NCBI GenBank assembly: GCA_028583405.1
Contig: CM053260.1
Location: 11,368,660 to 11,432,659 of the forward strand
Length of the DNA: 64,000 nt
Reading direction: 5' to 3'
Origin: Pogonophryne albipinna
Taxonomy: Eukaryota; Chordata; Actinopteri; Perciformes; Artedidraconidae
Shown here: positions 28,401 through 40,400 of the stretch, piece after piece
How positions within the stretch are numbered: position 1 is the first letter of the stretch
How the letters are laid out: every line of letters begins with the position of its first letter
Notes under the pieces: model-generated
Database searches by the model: none
The model's input: the letters and a program-made list of their open reading frames with translations, nothing else
Told to the model about the DNA's origin: nothing
Made by a program: the position numbers and the translations under genes

Positions 28401-31400
28401 TAGGAATAAAGATTTCAACACTTTATAGCATGACCAATATATCTCTATAGAGGAAAAATGTTGGGTGCGTATCAGAGTTCATGCTTATCTCTCACATACA
28501 GTAAGATCTGATATTATGCAAACAAGCAGTCAGTGCCAAGCAGCAGCAGACACACCCCTGTGTGAAATGTATCATTCAGGTCATGAAACATTAAGTACAC
28601 ACAGGCGTTAATTATTACAGCTGATTTTTGAGCGGCTTATTTACAATGAATTATATGTCTCTTGTTCTCAAGTAAACAACCACTTAAAGAGCCTGTGACA
28701 CGAGTTTCCCCCATCATCCAAACCCATCAATTTGAGTAAATATTGTCCCCTTGAAAACCGTTACTGAACTGATTTTGGATATTTGTACTTTGATAACCAT
28801 TAATCTGCCCTTCAATGTTGACCATTTTCTGGATCTTCTCGGGGATTCTTCAAGTCCCGCCAAATTATGGGTGACGTCATTGCGGGCACAGCGCTCCAGC
28901 TGCACCGTTCATGATCCCAGCATCTGCATGTAAACGCACGATGGCGCACACAGCAGCAAACTCAGACAGCGATGACAGTTTAATTTTGAACGTGTCTGAG
29001 AGCTCATATGAGGCTGAAGGATCGGTTTATGTTGTTAGTAAGGGCATTTTATCAGATATTTCACCGATCTGCAAACTAAATCCTTACCAATCAATTTCTT
29101 CACTAATGTCTTTGTAAAGGTGTGTAAGATGTATTAAAAAGTTGAAGTTCAAATCCTGTATGTTTTTTCGTAACAACTGCTCAAAGTTGAGGTACCGAAT
29201 ACCGATTTTCGAAAAATCTAAAATGTTCAGTTTGGCCTTGGGTAACTTGTGAGGGGTCAAACTAGGGGTTTTTCATGATTCTGAGTTGATTGCAATCATT
29301 TATTTTTCACTAAAATCATTCCTTTGTGGAAAAACGGCCACGCCCACCTTTCCCGCTCGCCCCCACCCCCCCATAATGCCTTTCCACTGCTAGCATAAAA
29401 TGTTTTGATTATTTTACTATTTGCCCTTTTAGGACTTATTATTGTTTAGTGCTAGCTGCTAGTTGGTTGGCATTCAGAGTGAGGATGTTTAGAGTTAACA
29501 ACTGAAGCCATTTTCAACCTTCATTTGATCATGGACAGACTGCTTTTTACCCCTGATATGTAAGTATTATCTACATTTTTAACTTGAAATATTTCATTTC
29601 ACTACTTTGGTAATGAAATGTAACATACTGTACAAGTTGTCAACTTTTCTTACTTGTTAGCTGTGTAACAGTAGGCGCAATAACATGGTTAGCTAGCTAA
29701 CGTTAAATCCATGATGTATTACTCCATGATTAGTTGTCAACTTTGCTTACTTGTTAGCTGTGTAACAGTAGGCACAATAACATGGTTAGCTAGTGTAACC
29801 CACTGGATAAACCAAGGTTACAAGGTTCTTGTATTTTGTTTGTTAATAATTATTTATTATTTATCTAGTTATTTTATAGTATATTTTAGTTCAATGGTCA
29901 ACTTTTAAGAACTAAACTCATTGATTGCTGTTGGACAAAAATCCGCCAAGTCCCGCCTCCTCACTCAGGTTAGGGAGAGCACGTTGAAGACGTGTGTGTG
30001 AGGGAGCAGCGTCAAGCTGGAAGAACAGAGATATGTGTGAGCATTATATGCACAAAACAGCGCAAATTAATAGTTTTACCGGGACGGCGGTGGACCAATC
30101 TCTGGGGCTGTTGTTGGAGGTTGGAGCTGCTTTGGAAAGCGGGAGTTTTGATTGCTATTTTGTTTTCCTCTGCTGGGTTTTTATGATACCCTTGGATAAA
30201 GAGATTCCGGATTTTCTGGATTCTGGACTCTGGATTTTCTCCCTGACGAGGGGGATGGCGAGCTACCATTGATAACCTGAACACCTCATCTTTCCGCTAC
30301 CAGTGGTAGGATTTTGAGAAGAACTTACAGGAACTGAACAAAGGACAATTTTCTTTTGGGGGTTTATTTTTATTTTTATTTGGGGTGCACCCAAGTGTCA
30401 AGCGCTTTAAAACAGTTGGAATTATTTGGAAGAATGTTGTTTATTCCTGTGCCAATATATATGATTTTATCTTTATAAAATCTTAGTATTCACTTCATTC
30501 ACTCTGGTGTTCGACTTCATTTATTACCCATCCTTTAAGAACCTGGAATACTGGTCCAGTTTTCACACACCTGACACTCTGGTTACACAAAGTGGCGAGC
30601 TAGCCAGGATGGGTTTTAGACATAGTTAAAGGGACACCTTGAGTGACTGAAGTGTGACATAATTTGTATGTGAGATTTCAGTGATAATTTGTATTGCATT
30701 CCTTCAGTGAGAAGGGGATTTATAGTGTTTGCACCACAAAAATGGATATTATTGTGAAAGAAAATGTGAAAATCTTAAATTCTGTGTTAGTCAGTGGCTT
30801 TACCAACACTGACATAGATGAGGAGGTTTTTATTTTTCTCAAGCAGTATGGGTCTTTCGCTAGAGTAATTGAAGTACCAACCACAGATCCTGTAACCCAG
30901 GTAATTGCAGAATATATGTCTGGTGCTGCTGTGAAAGCACTAGAAGAAAACTTCTTACCTTACAGAAGACCATGTTCTGCCGATTCTCAAGTCTCTCACT
31001 TCATTCAGAGTATTTCCAGTGTTTACACAAGTGATGCAGGTGCCACTGCAACAGATACCTATCTTTCTGGTTTGAAAAACTTAGCTAAGCTGAGCAGCAG
31101 ACAGTTTGAAGATATCCTACGTGATGAGTTGGCCAGGATCAGTGAATCTGTTGCACACGAAACTCCACTTGAGAACAATGGACATGGAGATCCTGAGCCA
31201 CACATTGAAAAAACTGATATCAACCTCTCGGAGCATAGCTCTGACGCTATTCACATTGAGGCAAATCAAGCCCCTTTTGAGCCCCTTAATGGAGCAAAGG
31301 GCAGAGGTTTTTCCCCTCTGAGAGGAAGTAGAATCAGCTCTTTTCACTTACCTTCAGATCAACTCAGCACGCCTGAAGTGCAGCGTGTTGTAGTTGAGCA

Positions 31401-34400
31401 CATTGTCAAGAGTGAAGCTGCATCACAAGTCCATTCTCCTTACAGACTGAAACCATTCTCTGGGAGAATTCCACATCCCAACTTCGAGGTTGACTATGAC
31501 ACATGGCGCAGCAATGTGCAATTTTACTTGAACGATCCATCAATCTCTAACTCCCAGATGGTGAGGAAAATCATGGAAAGCCTTTCAGCTCCAGCTGCAA
31601 ACATAGTAAAATGTTTAGGTCCACATGCCTCACCAAAAGAGTACTTGAATTTACTTGATTCTGCCTATGCAACTGTAGAGGATGGAGACGAGCTTTTCGC
31701 TAAATTCTTGAACAACAATCAGAATTCTGGAGAGAAAGCATCGGATTATTTGCAGCGCCTGCATACAGCATTGAGTCACGTGGTCAGCAGAGGAGGTATC
31801 ACTGCAAACGATTCTGACAAGCAGCTTCTCAAGCAGTTCTGCCGTGGGTGTTGGGACAGCACACTGATCACTAGTCTTCAGCTTGAACAGCGCAAGAGTA
31901 ATCCACCACCATTTTCAGAGATTCTTCTCATACTGCGTACTGAGGAAGATAAACAGGCTAACAAAGCCAGTAGAATGAAACAACATTTTGGCTTCACAAA
32001 GTCTAAAGCCATCTCGAACATGCAAGCTGTAAACTTGCCCTGGATGGATGATGTTGAAAGCGTGTCGAATGAAACTGATGACGTATTCTTAGATATAACC
32101 AAAGACTTAAAGAAGCAAATTGCAGAACTTCAGGTTCAGATGGCGACACTCAGGGCATGCAGTTCAGAGAAGCCTGTGAAGAAAAAAGTGGTGAGTGCAA
32201 AAGAGAAATGCAATAATAAAGACAAACAAGCAGAAAATCAAATGCAGCAAGTTACTACAAGGTTGAGGCCGAGGCCATGGTATTGCTTCAAATGTGGTGA
32301 GGATGGCCACATACTATCCGTGTGCAGTAACTCGCCAAATCCCACACTTGTAGAAACCAAGAAAACAGTACTTCGAGAGAAGCAGCGTGCCTGGGACAGC
32401 CAAAACCGTCCTGCCACAACTCCTTTAAACTAGAACAGGTTTCTGTTGAGGGACAAATGGAAGCCAAGAAAACAACATGTTCCCCATCTACAGGCAAAAT
32501 AGTGATTCACAACCACGGAGTCACAAAGAACAGTAAATTGCCAAAACGTCTAGTAGGAAGCAAATGTACAGGCAAAGTTAATGTGGGTGGGGTGGACTGT
32601 AGTTGTTTACTAGACACAGGATCACAGGTCACCACCATAACCAAGTCCTTTTATCAAGCTCATTTATCTGAGCATCCCGTCAAACCAATAAGTGACATAC
32701 TTGTTAGCTGTGTAACAGTAGGCGCAATAACATGGTTAGCTAGCTAACGTTAAATCCATGATGTATTACTCCATGATTAGTTGTCAACTTTGCTTACTTG
32801 TTAGCTGTGTAACAGTAGGCGCAATAACATGGTTAGCTAGTGTAACCCACTGGATAAACCAAGGTTACAAGGTTCTTGTATTTTATTTGTTAATAATTAT
32901 TTATTATTTATCTAGTTATTTTATAGTATATTTTAGTTCAATGGTCAACTTTTAAGAACTAAGCTCATTGATTGCTGTTGGACAAAAATCCGCCAAGTCC
33001 CGCCTCCTCACTCAGGTTAGGGAGAGCACGTTGAAGACGTGTGTGTGAGGGAGCAGCGTCAAGCTGGAAGAACAGAGATATGTGTGAGCATTATATGCAC
33101 AAAACAGCGCAAATTAATAGTTTTACCGGGACGGCGGTGGACCAATCTCTGGGGCTGTTGTTGGAGGTTGGAGCTGCTTTGGAAAGCGGGAGTTTTGATT
33201 GCTATTTTGTTTTCCTCTGCTGGGTTTTTATGATACCCTTGGATAAAGAGATTCCGGATTTTCTGGATTCTGGACTCTGGATTTTCTCCCTGACGAGGGG
33301 GATGGCGAGCTACCATTGATAACCTGAACACCTCATCTTTCCGCTACCAGTGGTAGGATTTTGAGAAGAACTTACAGGAACTGAACAAAGGACAATTTTC
33401 TTATTCACAACCACGGAGTCACAAAGAACAGTAAATTGCCAAAACGTCTAGTAGGAAGCAAATGTACAGGCGAAGTTAATGTGGGTGGGGTGGACTGTAG
33501 TTGTTTACTAGACACAGGATCACAGGTCACCACCATAACCAAGTCCTTTTATCAAGCTCATTTATCTGAGCATCCCGTCAAACCAATAAGTGACATACTT
33601 GAGGTAGAGGGAGCTAATGGACAACAAGTTCCTTACTTGGGCTATGTAGAAATCAACTTGAAGTTCCCTAAAGCCTTTCTTGAATCAGAGCCTGAAATGT
33701 CAACCTTGGCTTTAGTTGTCCTTGATAGGCGGTCAAACCAAGGTGTTCCATTGCTAATTGGCACCAACATTTTGGACCCACTGTATGAAAGGTATTGCAC
33801 AGATCATTCACTTACCTCACCTTGCTATGGCTACCAACAGGTTCTTCACACACTGCGACTCAGGAGAAACCAAGCAGCAAGTGGAGAACTTGGTTTTGTG
33901 AAACTCAAGGGAGGAAAGCAAGTAGTCCTTCCTGCAAAGCAAAAAGTTCTTCTTGAAGGTCACATGTGTGTCAATTCAATCAGCACAGAAAAGTACGCAC
34001 TGGTAGAGAAACCCTCCAACTCAACCTTGCCAGGTGGCATTTTTGTGGAATGTGCTCTCATTTCTTTACCAAAACATGGAGCAAAGAAGTTACCTGTTCT
34101 CTTGAGAAATGACACTGAACATGACATAATTCTACCCACCAACTGTGTTATTGCAGAATTAACAGTTGTAGATTCTGTCCTGGAGGGTCAGCAATCAGTT
34201 GAGAAAGATGGTCAGAAGACTCATGTTGACAGCTCTAGTCATCAGACACAAGAGAACATCTCAAAAGAGGCATTTTCCTTTGGCCCTTCTCTTCCTGAGG
34301 AGTGGAAAGAAAGAGTCACATTCTCTGATGTCTTCGCTCAGCACGATCTTGACTTTGGCCATACAAACAAAGTTCAACACCACATCAAACTGAAGGATGA

Positions 34401-37400
34401 GACAACATTCAAACAGAGAGCCCGCCCAATTCATCCACATGATTATGAGGCAGTAAAAAAACATCTCAAAACTCTCCTTGATGCAGGTGTAATTCGAGAA
34501 TCTGAATCCCCATTTTCATCACCAATAGTTGTGGTAAGAAAGAAAAATGGTGATATACGTTTATGTATTGACTATAGGAAACTGAACCTGCAGACGATCA
34601 AAGACGCATACGCATTGCCAAACCTTGAGGAGTCATTTTCTGCTCTCACAGGTTCCAAGTGGTTCTCAGTAATGGACTTGAAGGCTGGATATTATCAGAT
34701 AGAGATGAACAAAAGTGACAAGCAAAAAACTGCCTTTGTGTGTCCCTTTGGTTTCTGGGAGTTTAACCGGATGCCCCAAGGAACACCAATGCTCCAAGCA
34801 CGTTCCAACGGCTAATGGAGAAGTGCATGAGTGACATCAACCTTAAGGAAGTTCTGGTTTTCCTGGATGACATAATCTTCTTTTCAGACACATTGGAAGA
34901 GCATGAGAGAAGGCTCACTCATGTACTCAACCGTCTCAGGGAGTATGGTTTGAAGCTTTCCCCTGATAAATGTAAGTTCTTCCAGAATTCCGTCCGTTAT
35001 CTGGGGCATATTGTTTCCAGCGATGGAGTTAAAACTGATCCTGAAAAGGCTGAAGCCTTAAAAACCTGGCCGAGACCACAGAACTTGAAAGAACTCCAAT
35101 CTTTCCTTGGATTTACCGGTTATTACCGAAGGTTCGTTGAAGATTATTCAAAGATAGTCAAACCCTTAACCGACCTCACTACAGGTTACCCACCTCGACG
35201 AAAAGGGGTCAAAGTCAGCTTTGGTGATGGTAAATACCTCAACCCGAAAGAATCCTTTGGTGATCGCTGGAATGAAGAGTGTCAGCAGGCCTTTGAGGAC
35301 ATAGTACACAAACTAACATCGTCTCCTGTCCTTGGCTATGCAGACCCAAAACGTCCTTATGTGCTCTACACCGATGCTAGCACAACAGGATAGGGAGCTG
35401 CCTTGTATCAAGAGCAGAACGGAGAAATGCGTGCGATTGCTTATGCTAGTAGAGGACTCTCTCGCAGTGAGGCGAGGTATCCAGCGCACAAGCTCGAGTT
35501 CTTAGCCCTTAAGTGGGCAGTCACAGTAAAGTTTCACGACTATCTGTACGGCAAGTCTTTTACTGTTGTTACAGACAACAATCCGTTGACTTACCTACTT
35601 ACCACAGCCAAGCTTGATGCTGCAAGCTACCGTTGGCTAGCTGCACTATCCACATTCACCTTTGATATCAAATATCGGGCTGGTAAGCAGAATATGGATG
35701 CGGATGGTCTGTCTAGACGACCCCATGGTGCGCTGGAAAATGATGCCATTTCAGGAGAGGAAAGCCAAAGGATTGACAGGTTCACCTCCCAGCTGTTGGC
35801 ATCTAAGAAAGAATTTGAGCCCTTGACCCCAGACATTGTTAAAGCTACTTGCCAAAGGCACACTGTTGGACTCAGTCAGGAGCACTCCACCTCCTTTGGC
35901 TATGTAGAATCACTTGCCATTAATGCTGAAGAAATTCTTGCTATCTTTGATGAGAATGAGTCAAATGAGGGAGTCTTTACAGTGCCAAAATACAGTGAGT
36001 CTGACCTTACAAAACTTCAAAGAGAAGACCCTGTCATCAGTAAGGTCCTAAGCTTGATGGAATGCAGCAACATCTTATCTGCAAATTACACAGCAGAATT
36101 CCCTGAAATGCGTCTGATTCTCAGGGAGTGGAAAAGGTTTCAAATGAAATCAGGCCTTTTGTATCGGATACGTGAATCTGAGAGAGAAACACGATTTCAG
36201 CTTGTACTTCCCGAAGTTCTAAGAACTACAGTTCTCAAAAATCTCCATGACAACATGGGACATTTAGGGATCGAACGTACCCTGGAACTTACCCGATCAC
36301 GATTCTACTGGCCGAAGATGGCTGCTGATGTTGAGAGAAAAGTGAAAACATGTGAGCGATGTTTTCGAAGGAAGACCCAGCCGGAAAAGGCTGCTCCATT
36401 AGTGAACATCCAGACCACCAGACCAATGGAGTTGGTCTGTATGGATTTTCTATCATTAGAACCAGACAGTCGAAATACAAAAGATATACTTGTCATTACA
36501 GATCACTTCACCAAATATGCTGTCGCTATTCCTATCAGAGACCAGAAAGCCAGCACCATTGCCAAAACCTTGTGGGAACACTTCCTGGTCCATTATGGTT
36601 TTCCTGAACGCCTACATAGCGATCAGGGTCGAGACTTTGAGTCTTATACCATTAAAGAGCTATGTGCATTAGCAGGCATACGGAAGGTGAGAACAAGTCC
36701 TTACCATCCCAGGGGAAACCCTGTTGAACGCTACAATCGAACACTACTCAGCATGTTGGGTACTCTGAAGGACAAAGAGAAAGCACAGTGGAGAGAACAT
36801 GTCAAACCTCTCACTCATGCTTACAACTGTACCAGAAATGACGTTACTGGTTTTTCCCCATATGAGCTAATGTTTGGGAGACAGCCAAGACTACCCATAG
36901 ACATAGCTTTTGGATTGCCAGTAAAAGACAAAGAGTCCTGCTCACACTCTCAATATGTGAGTAACCTTAAATCTAACCTTGAAGAAAGCTATCAAGTTGC
37001 GAAAGAAAACTCTCACAAGGTTGCAGAAAAAAACAAGAAGCGATTTGATAAAGCTGTCAGAGAATCTACACTGGATGTTGGAGATAGAGTTCTGGTTTGT
37101 AATCTCCGGCTTCGGAACAAACGTAAATTGGCAGATCGTTGGGAGCCTACAGTTTATGTAGTTAACAGACGGATGGGAGACTTACCTGTTTACTCTGTGA
37201 AACCTGAAAGGGGGGAAGGAGCAAACCGGACATTACACCGAGACCTTCTACTACCTTGTGAATTTCTTCCTGAAACTGAAAAAGAGGAAGAAAAGACCAA
37301 AAGTAGTTCCAAGAAACCCAGAACAAGACAGCAAAGTGCCATCCAACAGGATGAGGAACCATTTGCTTCAGACACCGACAATGATGACAGCTGGTACACT

Positions 37401-40400
37401 ATACCAGATGTCCTTGACAGGAGGGTTGTCAAAGTGTATCAAGTACCAAAACGCAACCGAGTACCTGTCACAGGCGAACACATGAATAGACCTGCGAACT
37501 CTCACCCATTCTGTGTCGATGCGAGTTCAGTTCCAGAAGCATTGATACAAAATGAGGGTCATCACTTTGAAAGAGAAAGTTGTTTGAGTGTGTATGACTC
37601 ACCAGAAAGGGAGGATGAAGAGGGTAACATCTGTGATGAAACATCTGTCATACGAACAGATGAGCACCCAAAGACACCAACACTCAATGAAACAGAAAAC
37701 TTGGATCCACAAATCATTCCTGAAATGGAGATTCAAAACTTACCTGAAGACCTACTTGATGTTCCTTCAGCTGGAGCCAGTTCAGAACCTGTAGAAGTAA
37801 TTCCTGCTGAACTGGAAGCTGCGGATTTCCCTTCAGTGGAAGATCTAACAAACCCAGACGAGGCAACTGTTCATGAGGAAATGGAGTTAAGTCAAGGAAA
37901 GACAGAGGAACAGACAGAAGCAAATACTCCTGTCAGGAGATCACTCAGACAACGTGAGCCGTCACGTCGGTTCCATTATCCTGAGCTTGGAAATCCACTA
38001 GTTTCTGTTGTTACTTCCTTGTTTCAAGGATTGAGTACTGCCATTGTTAACTCTCTTAATGATCGTAACAGTACAGATTGGTTTACAGACATTCCTAATA
38101 CGGTTACAGAACCAGTTACCCAGCAGCCCTTTAAGCATGCACAGGGGCGTGCATATATTTAAGGGGGGAGGGTGTAACCCACTGGATAAACCAAGGTTAC
38201 AAGGTTCTTGTATTTTGTTTGTTAATAATTATTTATTATTTATCTAGTTATTTTATAGTATATTTTAGTTCAATGGTCAACTTTTAAGAACTAAGCTCAT
38301 TGATTGCTGTTGGACAAAAATCCGCCAAGTCCCGCCTCCTCACTCAGGTTAGGGAGAGCACGTTGAAGACGTGTGTGAGGGGGAAGCGTCAAGCTGGAAG
38401 AACAGAGACACGTGTAAGCATTATATGCACCAAACAGCGCAAATTAATAGTTTTACCGGGACGGCGGTGGACCAATCTCTGGGGCTGTTGTTGGAGGTTG
38501 GAGCTGCTTTGGAAAGCGGGAGTTTTGATTGCTATTTTGTTTTCCTCGGCTGGGTTTTTATGATACCCTTGGATAAAGAGATTCCGGATTTTCTGGATTC
38601 TGGACTCTGGATTTTCTCCCTGACGAGCTACCATTGATAACCTGAACACCTCATCTTTCCGCTACCAGTGGTAGGATTTTGAGAAGAACTTACAGGAACT
38701 GAACAAAGGACAATTTTCTTTTGGGGGTTTATTTTTATTTTTATTTGGGGTGCACCCAAGTGTCAAGCGCTTTAAAACAGTTGGAATTATTTGGAAGAAT
38801 GTTGTTTATTCCTGTGCCAATATATATGATTTTATCTTTATAAAATCTCAGTATTCACTTCATTCACTCTGGTGTTCGACTTCATTTATTACCCATCCTT
38901 TAAGAACCTGGAATACTGGTCCAGTTTTCACACACCTGACACTCTGGTTACACTAGCTAACGTTAAATCCATGATGTATTACTCCATGATTAGTTGTCAA
39001 CTTTGCTTACTTGTTAGCTGTGTAACAGTAGGCGCAGCAACATGGTTAGCTAGCTAACGTTAAATCCATGATGTATTACTCCATGATTGTATCCAACTAG
39101 GCAACTACCATGATGTATTACACACCTCAAACTGAATCTTATGATCATTTTATTTTCTTGAATGCTAGCTTTCTGGCCCATTGGGTTACAGTGGTGTATT
39201 GTCTCTGACCAACCCTGTCTCCTAAAAATTACGTTCCCACAGAACTAAACTGCATTCTCAATTACGTTTAGCCAGAAACGTATTTTCTCCCACGTTATGT
39301 TCGTTATGGACGTATCTCAAATACGTTTATTTTCTACATATCTTCGAGAAACATATTTTCTCCCACGTTACGTTTCTTATGAACGTATCTCAAATACGTT
39401 TATTTTCTACATATCTTCCAGAAACATATTTTCTCCCACGCTACGTTTCTTATGAACGTATCTGAAATACGTTTATTTTCTACATAACTTTACCAATTAT
39501 TGTCTTGCTTATAATAATGATAATAGTCATTTATAAATATCATTTTAGAGCACACATTTGAAATCAGTAGGCGAGGCTGTAATTTCGCCAGCTGTTACTC
39601 TCATGAACGAGGCAGAAAATAATAGTTTTAACATGCCAAAAAGCTGCTGTGTTGTTTATTGCACCTCAAACATTAAAACAAATCCAGAGTTACGTGTTTC
39701 TGTACTTCCTCTAAGAAGAAAGGACAGTAACAGAAGATCTCTGTGACGCCAGATGTGGTGTTCGTAATGCGATATGATATCCGAAAAAAAAATCAGTTTA
39801 GGATGGCTACACTACCCATAATCCCCAGCTATCGTTTGGGACTACAATCCCGTTGACAAACCCCGTGATTAATCTTCAAACTCTGGGATTGGATGTTGGA
39901 GTGGCAGTGCGCCAAGGTTACGGCGAGCGTCAAGCTCTTTGAAATGGAACGAAACCACGGCAGACTATTCAAAACTGGATTTGAATGCCCCCCGAGAACT
40001 ACACATGCTGGCTATTGTGTTTCGCAACATGTTCTCTATGGCACGTCTCTACTGGGAATTGTAGTTTTAAAAGACGTTTTCCCCAATATTAGAAGTTGAC
40101 AGTATTAAACTGTGTACAGCCCTGGAGGTTTAGGCGACAGGAAACAAATTGGTGTGTAGTGGACAAATTTAAAACATGTAATTACTAAATGGGTGAAAAT
40201 CGCTTGTGTCCATACTGGGCAGCATTAATATATACCCACATGACAGCTCATTGTTACTTTGTAATTCTACTCCACTACAATTCAGAGGTTAACCTGGTAT
40301 TTTTACTCCACTACATTTATTTTAGTTACTTTGCAGATTCTGATTAATGATGTGAAATATAAACAACCCTTAAAGCAGACTTTAGTTACACCTGAGTAAA

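Larger units (their letters stand above)
29794..38952 (+). mobile_element. Ty3/Gypsy LTR retrotransposon with PNMA-like gag (Gypsy-2)
   Basis: LTRs of 794 and 780 bp start TGTAACC and end GGTTACA. They are flanked by CTAG at 29790-29793 and 38953-38956, and the sequence across the empty site would rebuild the local 97-bp repeat. Gag is intact. Pol encodes protease, RT, RNase H, and integrase with a GPY/F-like module and a long acidic tail, without a chromodomain. A 705-bp copy of the 5' flank and LTR interrupts the protease region, and RT/RNase H carry one frameshift and one nonsense codon. Near-identical LTRs suggest recent insertion. It lies antisense to the transporter in its largest intron. 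Confidence 0.95.

Noticed and set aside
30012..30284. Conserved open frames inside the Gypsy-2 LTR copies
   Set aside because: They recur only because the LTR is repeated three times; no domain or codon signature is seen.
30588..30610. Primer binding site of Gypsy-2 (TGGCGAGCTAGCC, five bases after the LTR)
   Set aside because: The TGG does not follow the LTR directly and I could not match the rest to a tRNA 3' end.
39274..39491. CRISPR-like array
   Set aside because: The units are contiguous 73-bp tandem repeats without spacers, in a eukaryotic intron.
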